From: Thereva unica
Lineage: Eukaryota; Arthropoda; Insecta; Diptera; Therevidae
DNA: 64,000 nt
Direction of reading: 5' to 3'
Assembly: GCA_949987705.1 (NCBI GenBank)
Contig: OX465283.1
Location: 2,522,207 to 2,586,206, forward strand
Part shown: positions 45,340-57,257 of the stretch, one piece after another
Position numbering within the stretch: the first letter of the stretch is position 1
Layout of the letters: each line of letters starts with the position of its first letter
Program-made: the position numbers and the translations under genes
The notes under the pieces: model-generated
Told to the model about the DNA's origin: nothing
The model's database searches: none
The model's input: only the letters and a program-made list of their open reading frames with translations

Positions 45340-45740
45340 ATCTCTCTAGTGCAGCACAATTGCAGAGGACGTCTTGAACGTGTTGGACATAAGTCCGCGA
45401 TCATGGAGACTAGATCTGGCGCGTGCTTGTCGGATATTTTCATTGTCGTAAAAGTAATTCAGGTTACCGTCAATAATAAGGTCAATTATAAAGATTAGAA
45501 AAAAGGTGGGTGACAAGATTGACCCCTGGGGGACACCGTCAGAGAGGGATGGCTGGTAGCTGAGATTTGACGCCATCTAATACTATCTTGAATAAACGAC
45601 CACTCTCGACACAATTCTTTAAAATTTAGTCGATTCTAAAACCTAGTCGTCAACAGAGCAGGGTGCCATACTTTATCAAAAGCCTTTGAGATATTTACAG
45701 CAATCAGATCAGACTAGCCAAATCGATGGATATTTTGATT
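45340..45740 (-). pseudogene. Jockey-like reverse transcriptase fragment
   Basis: The minus strand reads IAVNISKAFDKVWHPALL (first catalytic Asp block), NRLNFKEL, then DGVPQGSILSPTFFLIF and a decayed YFYDNENI where FADD should be. A stop lies between blocks. It aligns with 20,580-20,740. Confidence 0.75.
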
Positions 45741-45939
45741 GTGGTGTTCAGTTGGACACACTAAAAGGTCGTCGGTGGTTTTTTTGTGTCTAAAGCTTTA
45801 CTCTTTGTTTGTTTAGGGTTAGGTTGCATTCTTGGTGGCTAGATTCCATGGTTGTGGAGAGAATAGAGCCCATGCTGAAAGTCGCATCGTGTGTCGTGCA
45901 AGTCGTTTGGGTTGAAAAAAGTGACGTAGCATCACAACG

Positions 45940-47865
45940 ACTTCATGTCATCATAACACACATATGGAATTCGGATCGTGTTCCATCGGCCTGGAAGGAA
46001 GCGTTGGTTGACCCAATTTTGAAAAAAGGCGACAGTCGGGAATGCAAGAATTATCGCGGTATTAGCCTCCTTTCGATCGTCGGCACAGTATTTACGAAAA
46101 TCATACAATCCAGGCTACAGAAACATCAAGAACACATCGAGGGTGCATTGGTGAAATATTCGAACTCCAGTAAATTCGCCGCCAATGGAAAAGAGAATTC
46201 GTTGCGGCAAACGAACTGTCGATTTCTCATCGATTTAAAATCCGCTTTCGATTGCATCGATTGGAGCAGCTTGTGGAGAGCCTTGGAATCCGAACATGTG
46301 CCATTGAAAATAATCCAACTTCTCCAAACGTCGTACGATGGCTCAACCAGCAGCGTTAATTTCAAAGCGACTTATCCGAGCAGTTTTCGATTCGAACGGG
46401 TGTCCGACAGGAAGATGTCGCTGTGCCTCATCTCTTCAACGTTGTAATCGACGCGATTATACGTGAAGTATTCGATGGACGGCACGCAGTGCAATACGAC
46501 GACAACAACTTCGTACCCGACCTGATGTTCGCCGACGATACCGCCGATAACTATATTTGGGAAACGAAAGTGGCATCGACGGCCGACGTTCACAGTCGCA
46601 TCGGCCAGGCAACAGCAACATTGTTGCCATCGAAATGTTGCCATCGAAACAAAAGTACGCCCTTACCGAACGTTGCTCCTACCGATTCTTCTTTATGGGT
46701 CGGAAACGCGGACACTGCTCAAGCCGGACGTCTTTCAAATGCGATGCTTGAAGCAGATTCTCGGGGTCCCACTCCGCGATCGCCTTCGAAACGTGACAGT
46801 TAAGGCTCGGGCACACAGAAAGCGGTCTGTCGCGGCGGGCAGCGATCTACGACCGAGGCGGTCTGGCGGTCTAGTTGTATTACACAACTTAGCATCAGCT
46901 CGGTCAAACAGCAGGCGGTCTGTCGCCGCCTGCTGGACTTTGTAGCGACGACAAGCGATCCGGTTGTACAAAATTACAAATTTTAGCATGACCGCCGTGC
47001 CGCTTTCAGACAAGATGAGTGGAAAAATCTAAATATTAATAGAAAATGTCCGCAAATACAGATTTTTGTTTGATACTTCCCACGAAAATTATAAAAATGT
47101 TTTGAAAAAGGCTGAAGCATGGGATGTTTCAATTGGTTTTCTCCAGTTCGTAGTACACTTTTCAATCCTGCATTTTATCAAATCATTCCTCGAAACATTC
47201 TCGAGACATACGAAAATACTTGAAAAATCTATCTTCATGTGACTCCAATTCTATACATAAGCGGTGGTATTCCCCTAATTGTTCTCTCTTCTTATTAATT
47301 TCATGGACCCAACATCGTCTTTTCTTCTTTTGCCTTGCAAAGCTAATAACAGAAGGAGGAGTTCTTCGTCCGAGGTCATACTCAATATATGTAAATAAAT
47401 AAGAAAATTCACTACTATTTCCTAGAAGAACGCGACCAGACTGGACCGCTCACACAAAAATATCGCGTTCTATGTGTAGCCCCATATCGCAGACCGCCGC
47501 GATGACCGTTGGATCGCTGCCCGCCGCGACAGACCGCTTTCTGTGTGCCCGAGCCTTTAGACAAAGATGCGATCAACAGACGCTGATCGAAGAAGAAATA
47601 CAAAAACGTCGACTATGCTGGTTTGAAAATGTTTGCCGAATGGATGATAACTGCTTGCCACGTAAACTTCTCTGGCGAGACCGTCCGGCGATCGGCACCG
47701 AAGAAAGCCTGGCCAATGAATATTGAGTACGGCTTAGAGGCTTGTGACGTCGGGAATGGAAACGAATCGTGAATGGAATTCGAGACCCAGCAGCACCGAC
47801 AGCAGCGTATCCGTTGCGGGAACATCCCGCTCGGACCGCCAGCTAACGGATCAAAGAAGAAGGAG
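45940..47865 (+). pseudogene. RTE-like retrotransposon, copy C (5'-truncated, interrupted by a MITE)
   Basis: The frame to 46,447 reads IWNSDRVPSAWKEALVDPIL, NYRGISLLSIVG, LIDLKSAFDCIDW (catalytic Asp) and ALESEHVPLKIIQLL. Later blocks in other frames give NVVIDAIIREVFDGRH, DLMFADDTADN (catalytic FADD) and LLYGSETRTLLKPDV. At 46,802 a 754-bp MITE intervenes. Then come RRLCWFENVCRMDDN, KLLWRDRP and the family 3' tail (GCAGCGTATCCGTTG ... GATCAAAGAAGAAGGAG) ending near 47,865. Frameshifts make it dead. Confidence 0.8.
46803..47556. mobile_element. PIF/Harbinger-type MITE, 754 bp, perfect 45-bp inverted repeats
   Basis: The left end AGGCTCGGGCACACAGAAAG (46,803-46,847 in full) is the exact reverse complement of the right end (47,512-47,556). 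TTA is duplicated on both sides (46,800-46,802 and 47,557-47,559). Copies B and D show the uninterrupted site (GACAGTT-A/C-GAC(A/G)AAGATGCG). A 3-bp TTA/TAA target is the hallmark of PIF/Harbinger transposons. The interior has no transposase, so it is non-autonomous. Identical termini suggest recent movement. Confidence 0.85.
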
Positions 47866-49917
47866 ATGTTGAAAGTCGTTATTCGACTGAAACGGCCCTT
47901 TTTCATCTCTAACGACTTGTCACGCCACAAGACTTGACTCCGTAGACGGCAGAGCCTCCTTCTTTTAGCCCAGTCGGAGAGGTGCTTTTAGCTCGCTTGA
48001 TACCGGGACAGGCCACCAGATGGCATAATCACGGATAATTTTTTTTGTCGTTACTATCGGCCTTATGACATTTCCTTCGATCTGAACCCACGATATGAGT
48101 TGCTCCCATACCACATAATAATAGGGTTGCCTGATTCCGCGAACTTTTCAACTCACCTTCTAACCAGCTTCTTTACAAATTTGATAAAAATATGTTAAAG
48201 ATTTGCTAAAAAGTTCTCACGTTTAAAAGTCAAGTGTTATCCGGATTTTTGGGTTGTTTTTTGCAAATCGAATCAAGATGAGCTCAAGTGCTTACATAAA
48301 GAAACGAGTCCAACGAAATCTAGGCGAGACTCTCGAATCTCGAGATCCAAAAATAAAGACACTCCCACAGCACAGCTCCCCTGCACTCCTCGCCTCGCAG
48401 CCATCGTAAATCAGGTTAATGTCAACCTCAAACGTGAAAATTTCTTTCTATGCGCGCGCAGCCTTCAATTTGAAATTCTCCAATTTACCTACAGCACTCC
48501 ACTCGTAATAATTTGATTTGCTAGAATTAGCAGAATGATTGCACCACATCTAACCTTGCAATTCCATCCCAGCCGAGCGATCCGGCATTTCGGCGAACCT
48601 GCAACCCGACTCGGGGCACAAGTAATTGCGCGACTCCAGTCAAGTGCAAAATTTGCCTTCGGACCCCCGTGTGGAAAGTGGCCCCAGCTCCCAATTACAA
48701 GCGAACGAGCATTTTTTTTTGTATGGAAAACAAGAGCAGGGCCCAAAGGGGACCCCTGTGGAATATCAATCATTATCGGAGCAGATCCTGCCTCCACCAC
48801 TGCAGCCGCTGCTGAAAGGTAAGTCCGGACGAGAGATTCTGATTAAATTGGGGCTGGCGTGCGCCTGCGCTCCAGTGAAAGTCACTTGGAGCCGCAGAGC
48901 CAGTCGCGGGCGGCTTAAATACCTTAATGACAGCTCTTGGCTGAGCGCTCTTGCACTTTGATAGATGGCAGAGCTGTGATGCAGCTTAAGTGCATCGCTA
49001 GACCCGAGCCAATTACGAATTTACCGCCGCGATATTTGAAAGACAAAATCCGATTCAGGGTTTCACATTCGTTTTTGTTGTTGCTGTTCGGGCTGTTGGT
49101 GGTATCTATTACTCTTCACAGTAGGCATCCAGCCAGACTGGCTTGAGGCTGTGATAAATTGAACAGAGCTGCATGATCTGCACCAGCCTGGGCATGTATT
49201 GTGCATAAATTACGGACATTGTTTTCTTTCTTTTATTATTGTTATTTTTCTTCTGCATTTTGGTTCCATCCACGCGGGATTCTCCTTTCTAAAAACACCA
49301 GAGAAACGCTGGGAGTCACGTAAAAGATAAAATTGATATTGACCGAGACATTAAACCCAGGTGTGGCCCGAAGGCTTTTATCGTCGGTTTCATAACGTCT
49401 CGTCTGAGGGGCAGTAAAATTTTTATGATTAGTTTTGATTAAAGAAATTAAATTAGCGGCTAAAGGACTTTGCAGTTATTGTTGGACTGATTTTTATGAC
49501 GCGGAGTGTCGATGCCCAACTGAAAGGAAAAGTTTTACTATAGGCGCAATTTCGACGGACTCGGTCCACTATCTCTTAGGACAAGGGCATTGCGATGCGT
49601 TCAGGTAAACCGCCAGCACGTAAAAGAAATTTTGGCAATCTACTGCACAGTAATCCCAACAGCTCTGGATGAATGCACCAAAGGCTTTCGAGAGATACTG
49701 TAAGGAGCACAAGTGTGAGGCACATAAAGCCAGCCGTTTGAACTCCTAGAGCCGAGCAAATGGGCAAGTAGAGCGTGTCCACTAAACAATTAGGGCATCA
49801 GTTGCAACTAGTATAGAAGCGACCGAAAAGCATTGGGATAAACTCATCCCAACCGTACAGTGGACTATCAATTCGACGACGATTGCAACAACGAAAACGT
49901 CGCCGCACGAACTAATG
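47866..49917. other. Unassigned DNA, some GC-rich non-transposon sequence
   Basis: 48.5-49.1 kb has open frames on both strands and a plus-strand donor-like AAAG/GTAAGT at 48,819-48,825. A TTAAATACC TATA-like word is at 48,915. No transcript model is convincing. An inverted CAACGACG-type patch lies just before the RTE tail at 49,870-49,905. Confidence 0.3.
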
Positions 49918-51126
49918 TTTCTTCTTTCTTCTTCTTCTTTGATCCGTTAGCTGGCGGTCCGAGTGGGACGTCCCCACAACGGATACGCTGCTGTCGGTAC
50001 CTCGAACTCTATCCACGATTCGTTTGCATTCTTGCCGGTTTTGGCGACGTCTCGTCTCAGGTCGCCCTCTATATTCTTTAGCCAGGTTTTCGCCGCCGCT
50101 CCGATCGCGTCTCCAGTCTACGGGACGGTCTCGCCAAAGAAGTTTACGTGTCCAGCGGTTATTATCCATTCGGCAAACATGTCCAAACCCCCGTAGTCGA
50201 CGTTCCATTTATTCTTCGATCGTTTTCGTTTTCCATTTCTTCTTCGATCAGTGTCTGTTGATCGCATCTTTGTCGAACTGTCTCGTTTCGAAGGCGATCG
50301 CGAACTGAGACACCAAGAATCTGCCTCAAGCATCGAATTTTGAAAACCTCGAGCTTCTTGACGTCCGGTTTGAGCAGTCTCCACGTTTCCGATCCATAAA
50401 GAAGAATCGAAAGGATCAACGTTCGGTAAAGACGTACTTTCGTTTTGATGGCAATATTTGTTCGTTTCGATATGCACCACTTGAGGGAGGCGAAGGTTGC
50501 TGTTGCCTGGCCGATGCGGCTGTGAACGTCGGTCGTCGATGCAACTTTCATTTCCTCAACCATTGATCCCAAATATTTGAACCTCGGAACCTGTTCGATT
50601 TGGGTTCCATCGAGGTGAACGCTGGCCCTCGATTCATCCATTGTGGGCACTTTGGTCTTTTCCGCATTGATTTTTAGCCTGTTACTTCGGGTCGAGATGT
50701 CCGTCGCCTCGGCATCCGTATCGGCGAAGACGGTGCTATCGTCGGCGAACATTAGTTCGGTTACGAAGTTGTTGTAGTCGTATCGAACTCCGAGTCGTCC
50801 ATCGAATGCTTCACGCATAATCGCGTCGATCACGGCGTTGAAGAGAAGTGGCGAAGCGACGTCTCCCTGTCGGACACCCGTTTGAATCGGGAACTCCTCG
50901 GATAGGTCGCTTCGAATACGAACGCTGCTGGTTGAGTCATCGTACGATGCTTGGAGAAGTTAGATGGCACGTGTTTGGTTTCCAGGACTCTCCACAAGCT
51001 GTTCCAATCGATGCAATCGAAAGCGGATTTGAAATCGATGAAAACGACTACAGTTCGTTTGCCGCAACGAATTCCTTCTTCCATTAGCTGATGAAGTGCG
51101 AATATTTGAACGATCGAAAGAAGTTT
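49918..51126 (-). pseudogene. RTE-like retrotransposon, copy D (RT and C-terminal domain, longest open frame)
   Basis: On the minus strand VVVFIDFKSAFDCIDWNSLW (51,084-50,830) carries the first catalytic Asp. A 223-codon frame (50,833-50,162) follows with MIDAIMREAFDGRLGVRYD, ELMFADDSTVFADTD (FADD), LKINAEKTK, RFKYLGSMV, LILSILLYGSETWRLLKPDV and CLRQILGVSVRDRLRN. The end gives a W-x-C-x-PNG remnant and RKLLWRDRPVDW in another frame. The LGVS-RDRLRN and WFGHVCRM-type ending is shared with RTE/BovB elements. The 3' tail at 49,918-49,980 ends in an AAGAAGAAG-like simple tail. The 5' end is truncated in the RT. Confidence 0.85.
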
Positions 51127-51540
51127 GGCTACTGGTCAAAAGGCTTAGTGGCTAACGAATTGATCTTAGCTCCGTATGACGATGACGCATACTTTGAAGA
51201 TCCAATGACAGCGGCGGCAGCGAGATGTAAGCAGAGATTTAACGCTAACCTACGGGCACCGATTAGTTACCAGGTCGACGTTACGGCGATAGTTCACTAT
51301 GGACCTGCAATCTCAGGTGAATCGAAAAAGTTGGAACTGAAATTCAGAGGACCATTTTTGTAGCTACGGAGGTGCTTCGGAATGACAGGTATGTGATCAA
51401 GGATCTGCCAGAATCCCAGGGGACTAAGAAGCCATATGTCGAGGTACAACATGAAACGTTGGTGCTCCCTACCACCAAATATGACTGATTGCGAATCGGA
51501 CGAGAGAAATCCATGAACAGGGTGGTCGAGTTGTCAACCC
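51127..51540 (+). pseudogene. Gypsy-family pol, C-terminal end of integrase
   Basis: The plus strand reads APYDDDAYFEDPMTAAAARC, YQVDVTAIVHYGPAISGESK and LELKFRGPF, then after a one-base shift VLRNDRYVIKDLP and KKPYVEV. The KFRGPF..(V)...DRY.V-DLP pattern is the C-terminal integrase tail of Gypsy LTR retrotransposons. It abuts RTE-like copy D. No LTR was found adjacent. Confidence 0.75.
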
Positions 51541-54424
51541 TGATGAAGAGCGATCGTTTTCGAATTCGATTTTTATGATGTTGACCAAATGCAACGACTG
51601 CCCAACAGCTGCACTCTACATAGTTTAGAATGAATTGGCTGGTTGAAACTAGAAATAGGGAGCTTACTTTCCAAACAACCCAATAGAATAATGATGTTAT
51701 CTGTCGAGGGTTGAAACACAGAAAACAAGATCTATTTGATGTACGAAATATTTTCTAAAGATATTGTTTGTCCCAATCAAGGTTTCAACAGCACTACCCC
51801 CTGTATCCCCTTCAGTCTTATCGCTTAATGATATTTATTAAAACCTAATTTCGTGTCTACCTGCCGATCTACTAATTAAAGGGAAAGACTAAATAGTTAT
51901 GTCTAACCAAACAAAGACTGTCCTTCACCTGAAAATAAACAACGCCGTCATTTCCTCGATCGATTCCACTAACTCCACTTTGTTATTTCTACAATTGAGA
52001 CCCGTTCACAAAAACAATCATTATGAAATACCTGAAACGAAAAACTGCTCCAGTAGTTGCAGCAAAAACCGCACAGACAGAATTGATCGCGATCTCTCTT
52101 ACGTTACCAAAAACTGATCTTGTACACTTTCCATAACTCAAGGTGAAGGCGCATACGGTCACTGTCAAAAGTGAAAGAGATTTGTTAACACAAAAATGGT
52201 TTTCGTTGGTGCAAGCTCTTTTCCTCTCGCTCTCTCTCAAGATTTATAACAGACCAAACTTTCATTTGGTTTTGGTATCAAGAACCCCCGAAAAGAATCA
52301 TTATCGTTAAAGATCCCTGCGTGCCCCACGATCGATGCACTTTGGGTGGTCGCCGCGAGGAAGATCACAATAATTTCACGAGACCCATTCGGACGGAGTC
52401 TTGGTATTTATCGGACGATGAACCTTATCTCCGTTTATCTCATGCGTTGTCTAGTCGCGTAATAAATTACTTTCTACTAATGGAGTGTTACAGCGCGGTG
52501 CCTATCGATGCCACAACACCTATCGCCCAATACCGGTCCAATTGGGTCCGTGTGTAACCAGGCGTGTTTCGTTTCTTGTCGTTCCTTTTTTCGGACAGAT
52601 ATCGATCGACTTTTTAAACTTGGCATTATCGGGTTCGAAGGAAAATTTTCTGGTTTTTCCGTTGAAGACCGCAACTGACCGATGGTCCAACATTGTTGAA
52701 ACCGGATTTCCGTCTCTTGATATGGCGGCAACTTATCGGATTTTCATGATCAGTCCGCAAGATCGGGCGATCCTCGGTGAGTCCTCCTATGCCGGGGATC
52801 TGCTTAAGGTCTTAATACCCACGGCGATAGTTCTAGAATGGCTGGTAAAAAACACTTAGAACCATATGTGTTCATTCATTCATGATTAGATGAATAACAG
52901 TAAATTCCTCGGTGTAATGCGATCAACATTCCTCGCGGACCATTAAGAGATCATCTGCCCGTGGTAAGGCAACGGCAAGATCGCGGCGGCTGCACCTCTT
53001 CGGGTAAATGACAGAAATGCAATAAATTAAAGACACGACACCAGCTTGATCTTCAGACGATTTTTTATCCACACCTGTGACAGACTGGAATGCTGGGAAG
53101 ATTGTGGAAAACGTTTCTTTGTTGTTGTTTTGTAATCTCGAAAACCCGTATTCACCTGCGCGATGGGCTTTGCGCATTAAGAGATCTCTTCTTCTCGAAG
53201 TCCATTTAAGTTCTCGTGCAGGAGGAAATCCAGGTTGTGCGTATCTGAAATTGGATACCCTCAAGTGGAAGATGACTGCTTGGATAATGACATTAGTGGA
53301 AAGGGGGTAGAGAAATTACATATGGCACGTAACTTTGTAACAATGCAGGTCTAGAGCGCGAGAGAGAGAGGCTGCGCGCAACTAAAGTCGTTCACCACTT
53401 GCGCATTGATGAAATGCGCGCGATTACATAGGAAGAGCGGCGTGTAATTGTATCTGGGGAACCACTTTTCACGGTATCCGATCCACGGATTCTGTTAGCC
53501 GCCTATTTCTGCCTTCTTTGCAGCGAGTGCACCTTGTCGTTGCAGTCTGATGCAAGTGCACTCGGCGAACATTTCCTGAAATGGAAAATTGTCACGACAT
53601 AGAACGGAAATTGCTGGCTATATTTGTAGAGCGCTCATTATGAAAGATAAACATAAACGGGTGTGGCGGCCGCCGGTCAACCGGTGGCTGGAATAGGTAA
53701 AGTGCTGAGCGCAAACGTTGTTTCTCTACGCATTTGTCTAGTAACCCATATTCCATAGAAGTTTGTTGTCGATTCGTATTAAAGTTTTTCAGAGTAGGGA
53801 ACGACTTGGGTGATTTGTTTGTAGTAAATCGTCGCCCTAAAAACTCTCAGATTTTTCAAGCTCATCATTCATTCTGTAAGGGCTCGTTCATTAATTACGT
53901 GAGGCGTTTAGGGGGGGGGGGGGTCGAGCCGAATCTCGCCCAATCTCACGTGGGGGAGAGAGGGCACTCAGCAAACATCACGGAATTTTTTTCATGTAAA
54001 ACATGTTTCTCCACTAAAGACCCCCACTAAAGGCAGGCCAGATCGGCAGGCATGGCCCGATGAAGGTCACTCAGAGCTCAATCTCTGGGATCCAGGTATC
54101 CGCCTGACCGATTTTAATATGTATCGCCGTCGCTCTTAATGTGTGCATACAGCAAATTTCGTACGGGATTCGCCGCGACGGAGGGAAATAGTTTCTCCGT
54201 CGCCCTTAGCATGTTTACAGCATAAAGCGGCTCCAGACTCACGCCGTGAACACCCGTGAACAAGCGCGAATGCGAGTGTGGACGGTTTCCGCGCCTAGTT
54301 CACGCTTTTCTTTCAGGTTCGGCTGGATACGGGATGAATTCGTGCTGCAAATTCACTAAGGGTGAAGACTAAATAGAAGGTCAGATATTCAGGCACAAAC
54401 TAACGGCAAATTTCCACACACATA
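51541..54424. other. Unassigned DNA, transposon-poor
   Basis: 52.1-53.7 kb shows no transposon motif. It has a GCGCGAGAGAGAGAGGC run at 53,355-53,371 (GAGA-type) and an inverted GTAATAAATTAC at 52,459. A 13-G run occurs at 53,911-53,923 within TTAATTACGTGAGGCGTTTA, a word resembling dispersed insect repeats. The coding frames seen are not supported by splice or motif evidence. Confidence 0.35.
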
Positions 54425-54583
54425 AAGGTGCGATTCCGAACAAGGCGGCAGCCTACAAACCGCAGGTGCGACAATACTGATTTGTATGATAAAATCACTA
54501 AGTGCGCCTGCTGTTTGCGATTTGATCATCCAATTCAGTAGTGTCGCCTGCGGTTTGCAGTATTCGGAATCGTACATTATAGA
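54425..54583. mobile_element. Foldback/MITE-like palindromic element, about 160 bp
   Basis: GTGCGATTCCGAA ... ACAAACCGCAGGTGCGACA with AATACTGA on the left matches, in inverted order, TTCAGTAGTGTCGCCTGCGG and TTTGCAGTATTCGGAATCGTAC on the right. A third, direct variant (GCGCCTGCTGTTTGCGATTT) lies in the loop. The flanks are TA-rich, but the exact target duplication is unclear. Confidence 0.6.
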
Positions 54584-54691
54584 TTTTTGTCAGTTTTCTT
54601 GGACTGCCCAACCCATCTAGTCAGCGGCCGGGGAGGTGTTAGTTATCAGTCTGCTACTGAGAAGTGACGTGATCGATCTCGCAGTGGGGGT

Positions 54692-55190
54692 TTAATGCTT
54701 TTTTTTACTGCGGCTCACTGATAGTATCGAAGATAACGTTGTCAAACGCACTCTCAATGTATATGTAAAGACGCAGAGACAGAGAGATCTCCTTGGCCCG
54801 GAGGGACCTCTAGATGTATCCGACCAACACATGAACGCGGCAGTCTCTGTAGATCCGAACCGATCTGCCTGGCCGGTAGGCAAATTGCAGGCAGTGAAGA
54901 GGGCTCGCTGTAAGACCTTCTCTAATATGCCTGTCTAAAAAACCTTCTCCATCGTTTTCAGAAAAGGAAGGAGAGGCTGATAGGTCTGACTTCTCTGCTT
55001 TCCCTGCAGAGATTGTTTCACCACGCAGCCCTCCGGTTGGTACTTCGTGGTTTCGCAGGACAGCCGTGTGATCAGGCTGTGACAGGCTGTCGTGATCGTG
55101 TCCTGTAGATTGGCAGAGACAAGATCGAGATCGGTTTCAATGATAGGGTTATAACTAATGTGGCTGGCAACCACTCTCAGCGTTGTGCGA
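54692..55190 (-). pseudogene. LOA-like RT relic
   Basis: The minus strand reads LSLPFLKTMEKVF-like fingers (about 54,990-54,940), LPTGQADRF or RPGRSV near 54,870, then RAKEISLSLRLYIYIESAFD with NVIFDTI (catalytic Asp block) near 54,800-54,730. Frames shift between blocks. Only the N-terminal half of the RT remains. Confidence 0.6.
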
Positions 55191-55559
55191 TAGGCTTTCC
55201 AATCAGTCTGCCAAGAAACTCTAAATGCTTCTGAAGACGTTGACAGAAGCTATCAAGTCAAACCTTACATGTCTATGATCATGCAATGATGGCTCACTTG
55301 AGACGTGCTAGTTCAGTATTTTGGAACTGACCAATGTACTGATAAGAGAAAAGTCAATCACGATGTTCGTGTCAGTAGCGGGATCATGCATACCTTTGGC
55401 GTCGCATTTTTAGATGTTCAAACGGCATTGGTTCGCCATGCGTGCTAGTTGCGAGCGCGTTTGTGCTTTCAAGAAACTAAATTATTTTTACTTGGGTGTC
55501 GCGACAGAATGTTGACTTTGGTGTTTAATCTGATCAATGTCATCTACCTAGGAGAAATG
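55191..55559. other. Unassigned DNA
   Basis: Nothing recognisable was found between the LOA-like relic and the SINE. Confidence 0.35.
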
Positions 55560-55680
55560 GAAAGACTTCGTCGTTTTATTTGTCCCTTCTGCGTGGACTC
55601 GAACCATGGACCTCTGGAATGGCAGTCGGACGCCTTAACGCCTATGTTATCGACGGAAGCTGGAATGGTCTTGTAAACTA
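55560..55680 (-). repeat. tRNA-derived SINE, copy 6
   Basis: The minus strand shows GGCGTTAAGGCGTCCGACTG, CCATTCCAGAGGTCC and a B-box GGTTCGAGTCC. The spacing matches the other copies. Confidence 0.7.
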
Positions 55681-57257
55681 AGCCATGGGTCACGATTCTT
55701 ATCCATCATGATCTGTCTCACGCCACTCGTAGAACCCTAGTACTTTATGGAAGGCTTGAAAATATTGGAATGTCTTTGGACAAACTTTCTTCTATGTCAG
55801 TGGTCATCGCGATAAATTGCTCATCTTTTTAGATACTGCTGCACGACCAACAAATTCTATTGCTGTTAAACACCTGCATTGGGGCAACAGAACGGCACCG
55901 CGTAAGTGTCATTAGCAGACACATTTCGAAAGCTCTAAACTGTCCAAACAAACCTACCACAAAACACCATCCAGTATCAACAAAATTGCCATCGAGTAAA
56001 AGTTACTTAAGCGCCCAGAAATCCACTCGAGTGCACCACGAAGATGCCGTGGTCGTCTTGCACCTTCCGCGTGCGCAATTTCCTTAACCAAAGAGAAAAT
56101 GCAAATAAACCTGACCCACGGGCGACGGGGCTGACGAGGTTGAGTTTTCTCGTAAGTGAATGGGTCAGTGACAGTGACGCCCATACCAGGAAGATGAATG
56201 ATTGACAGGCAGGCGCGCATACCCCTTGCAGGACGCCTCCTTCTGGCACTGGTGCACGTCCCAGCGATCAGGTGACACCTGATGTATCTGGAACCACCTG
56301 AACGCGCACCAAACAAGAAGTAGGACATCTGTTTTTCCTTGGCAGCTAAGTAATGCAGCAGCAGCAGCGAAACTCCCCTGTTTACAATACACGCCAAGGA
56401 GCGGCGCACCTGAGAAGATCGATGGCTCGTTCGCGTTCTCCTTGGACTTGGGAGATTCATTCACATCAGACTTAATCGGAGCCAGCGAAGAAACGTGCCT
56501 CCAGGCCAGGAGAGTCTTGAATTGAAAATGAAACGAATCTTCCTAAAGAACCGTGGAAGATGCTGCGCTGGCGCTGGAGATGTAGATGCTGGTTCGGGAA
56601 CCTGTTGAGCGGCCGACCCACTTACCAGGTTCGGCTTTAAGTTATAACGGTCCAAATCTTTTGTGTAATCAATGATGATTCTCACATATGAACCAGCAAG
56701 AAAGTGCTGATCAGGTGCTGCTGCCGGGCGGGCGCGCGGACGGCGCTGGGAGGACACGAATTTTCTTTTCTTTTCTTTTACTTCATTTTTTTGTTTGTGT
56801 TTACTTTTGAGATTCTCGTTTTTGTGCCATGACTGAGTGCTTCTATACTCAAACTCGGCGTCGTTAATATGGCGAAATGGACGTGTCGTCGTTGCGCTCT
56901 TGGTACACTATGAAAGGAGCCGTGTGCTCCGCCCGATTATATCAAGACCTTACGTTGTCGGTTACTGAAGAAGTCTGGTTTCATATTGTCGTAGGTTTTA
57001 TCTTCGACTCCTAAACGAACCAAGAGTTTCACCTTCGGCCAAGCACTTTTGCGGGCAAGGTGAGAATTGGGTTATGAACAAGTTTGGTAATGAATTTTTG
57101 TTCTTTTAGTGCGCGGCTCTTTTGGTTTGTACAAAAATAATAATGAAACTGATTCTGCGTCTGCGATCGGTTGTAAATTTTTGGCGTTTTTATGTTGGCA
57201 CAGTAACATGCCGTATTGTTTGTAGTTTATGACTAGTTTGTAGTCAAAACTACAATT
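55681..57257. other. GC-richer non-transposon stretch with CAGGTG/CACCTG cluster
   Basis: CAGGTG or CACCTG occurs at 56,269, 56,276, 56,295, 56,407 and 56,712. Three of these are within 32 bp. This hexamer is the known core for Snail/ZEB-type zinc fingers and some bHLH dimers. Open frames overlap on the minus strand at 55,954-56,757 but have no motif or splice context. It may be regulatory. The neighbouring gene is unknown. Confidence 0.35.

Noticed and set aside
48489..48800. IPQGSPLGP peptide on the minus strand, resembling the RT P-Q-G motif
   Set aside because: It stands alone, with no neighbouring RT blocks on either side. Probably chance.
55954..56757. Overlapping minus-strand frames of 80-168 codons
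   Set aside because: Three frames are open over the same DNA, as expected of GC-richer sequence. No domain, no splice sites, low-complexity Arg/Ser content.
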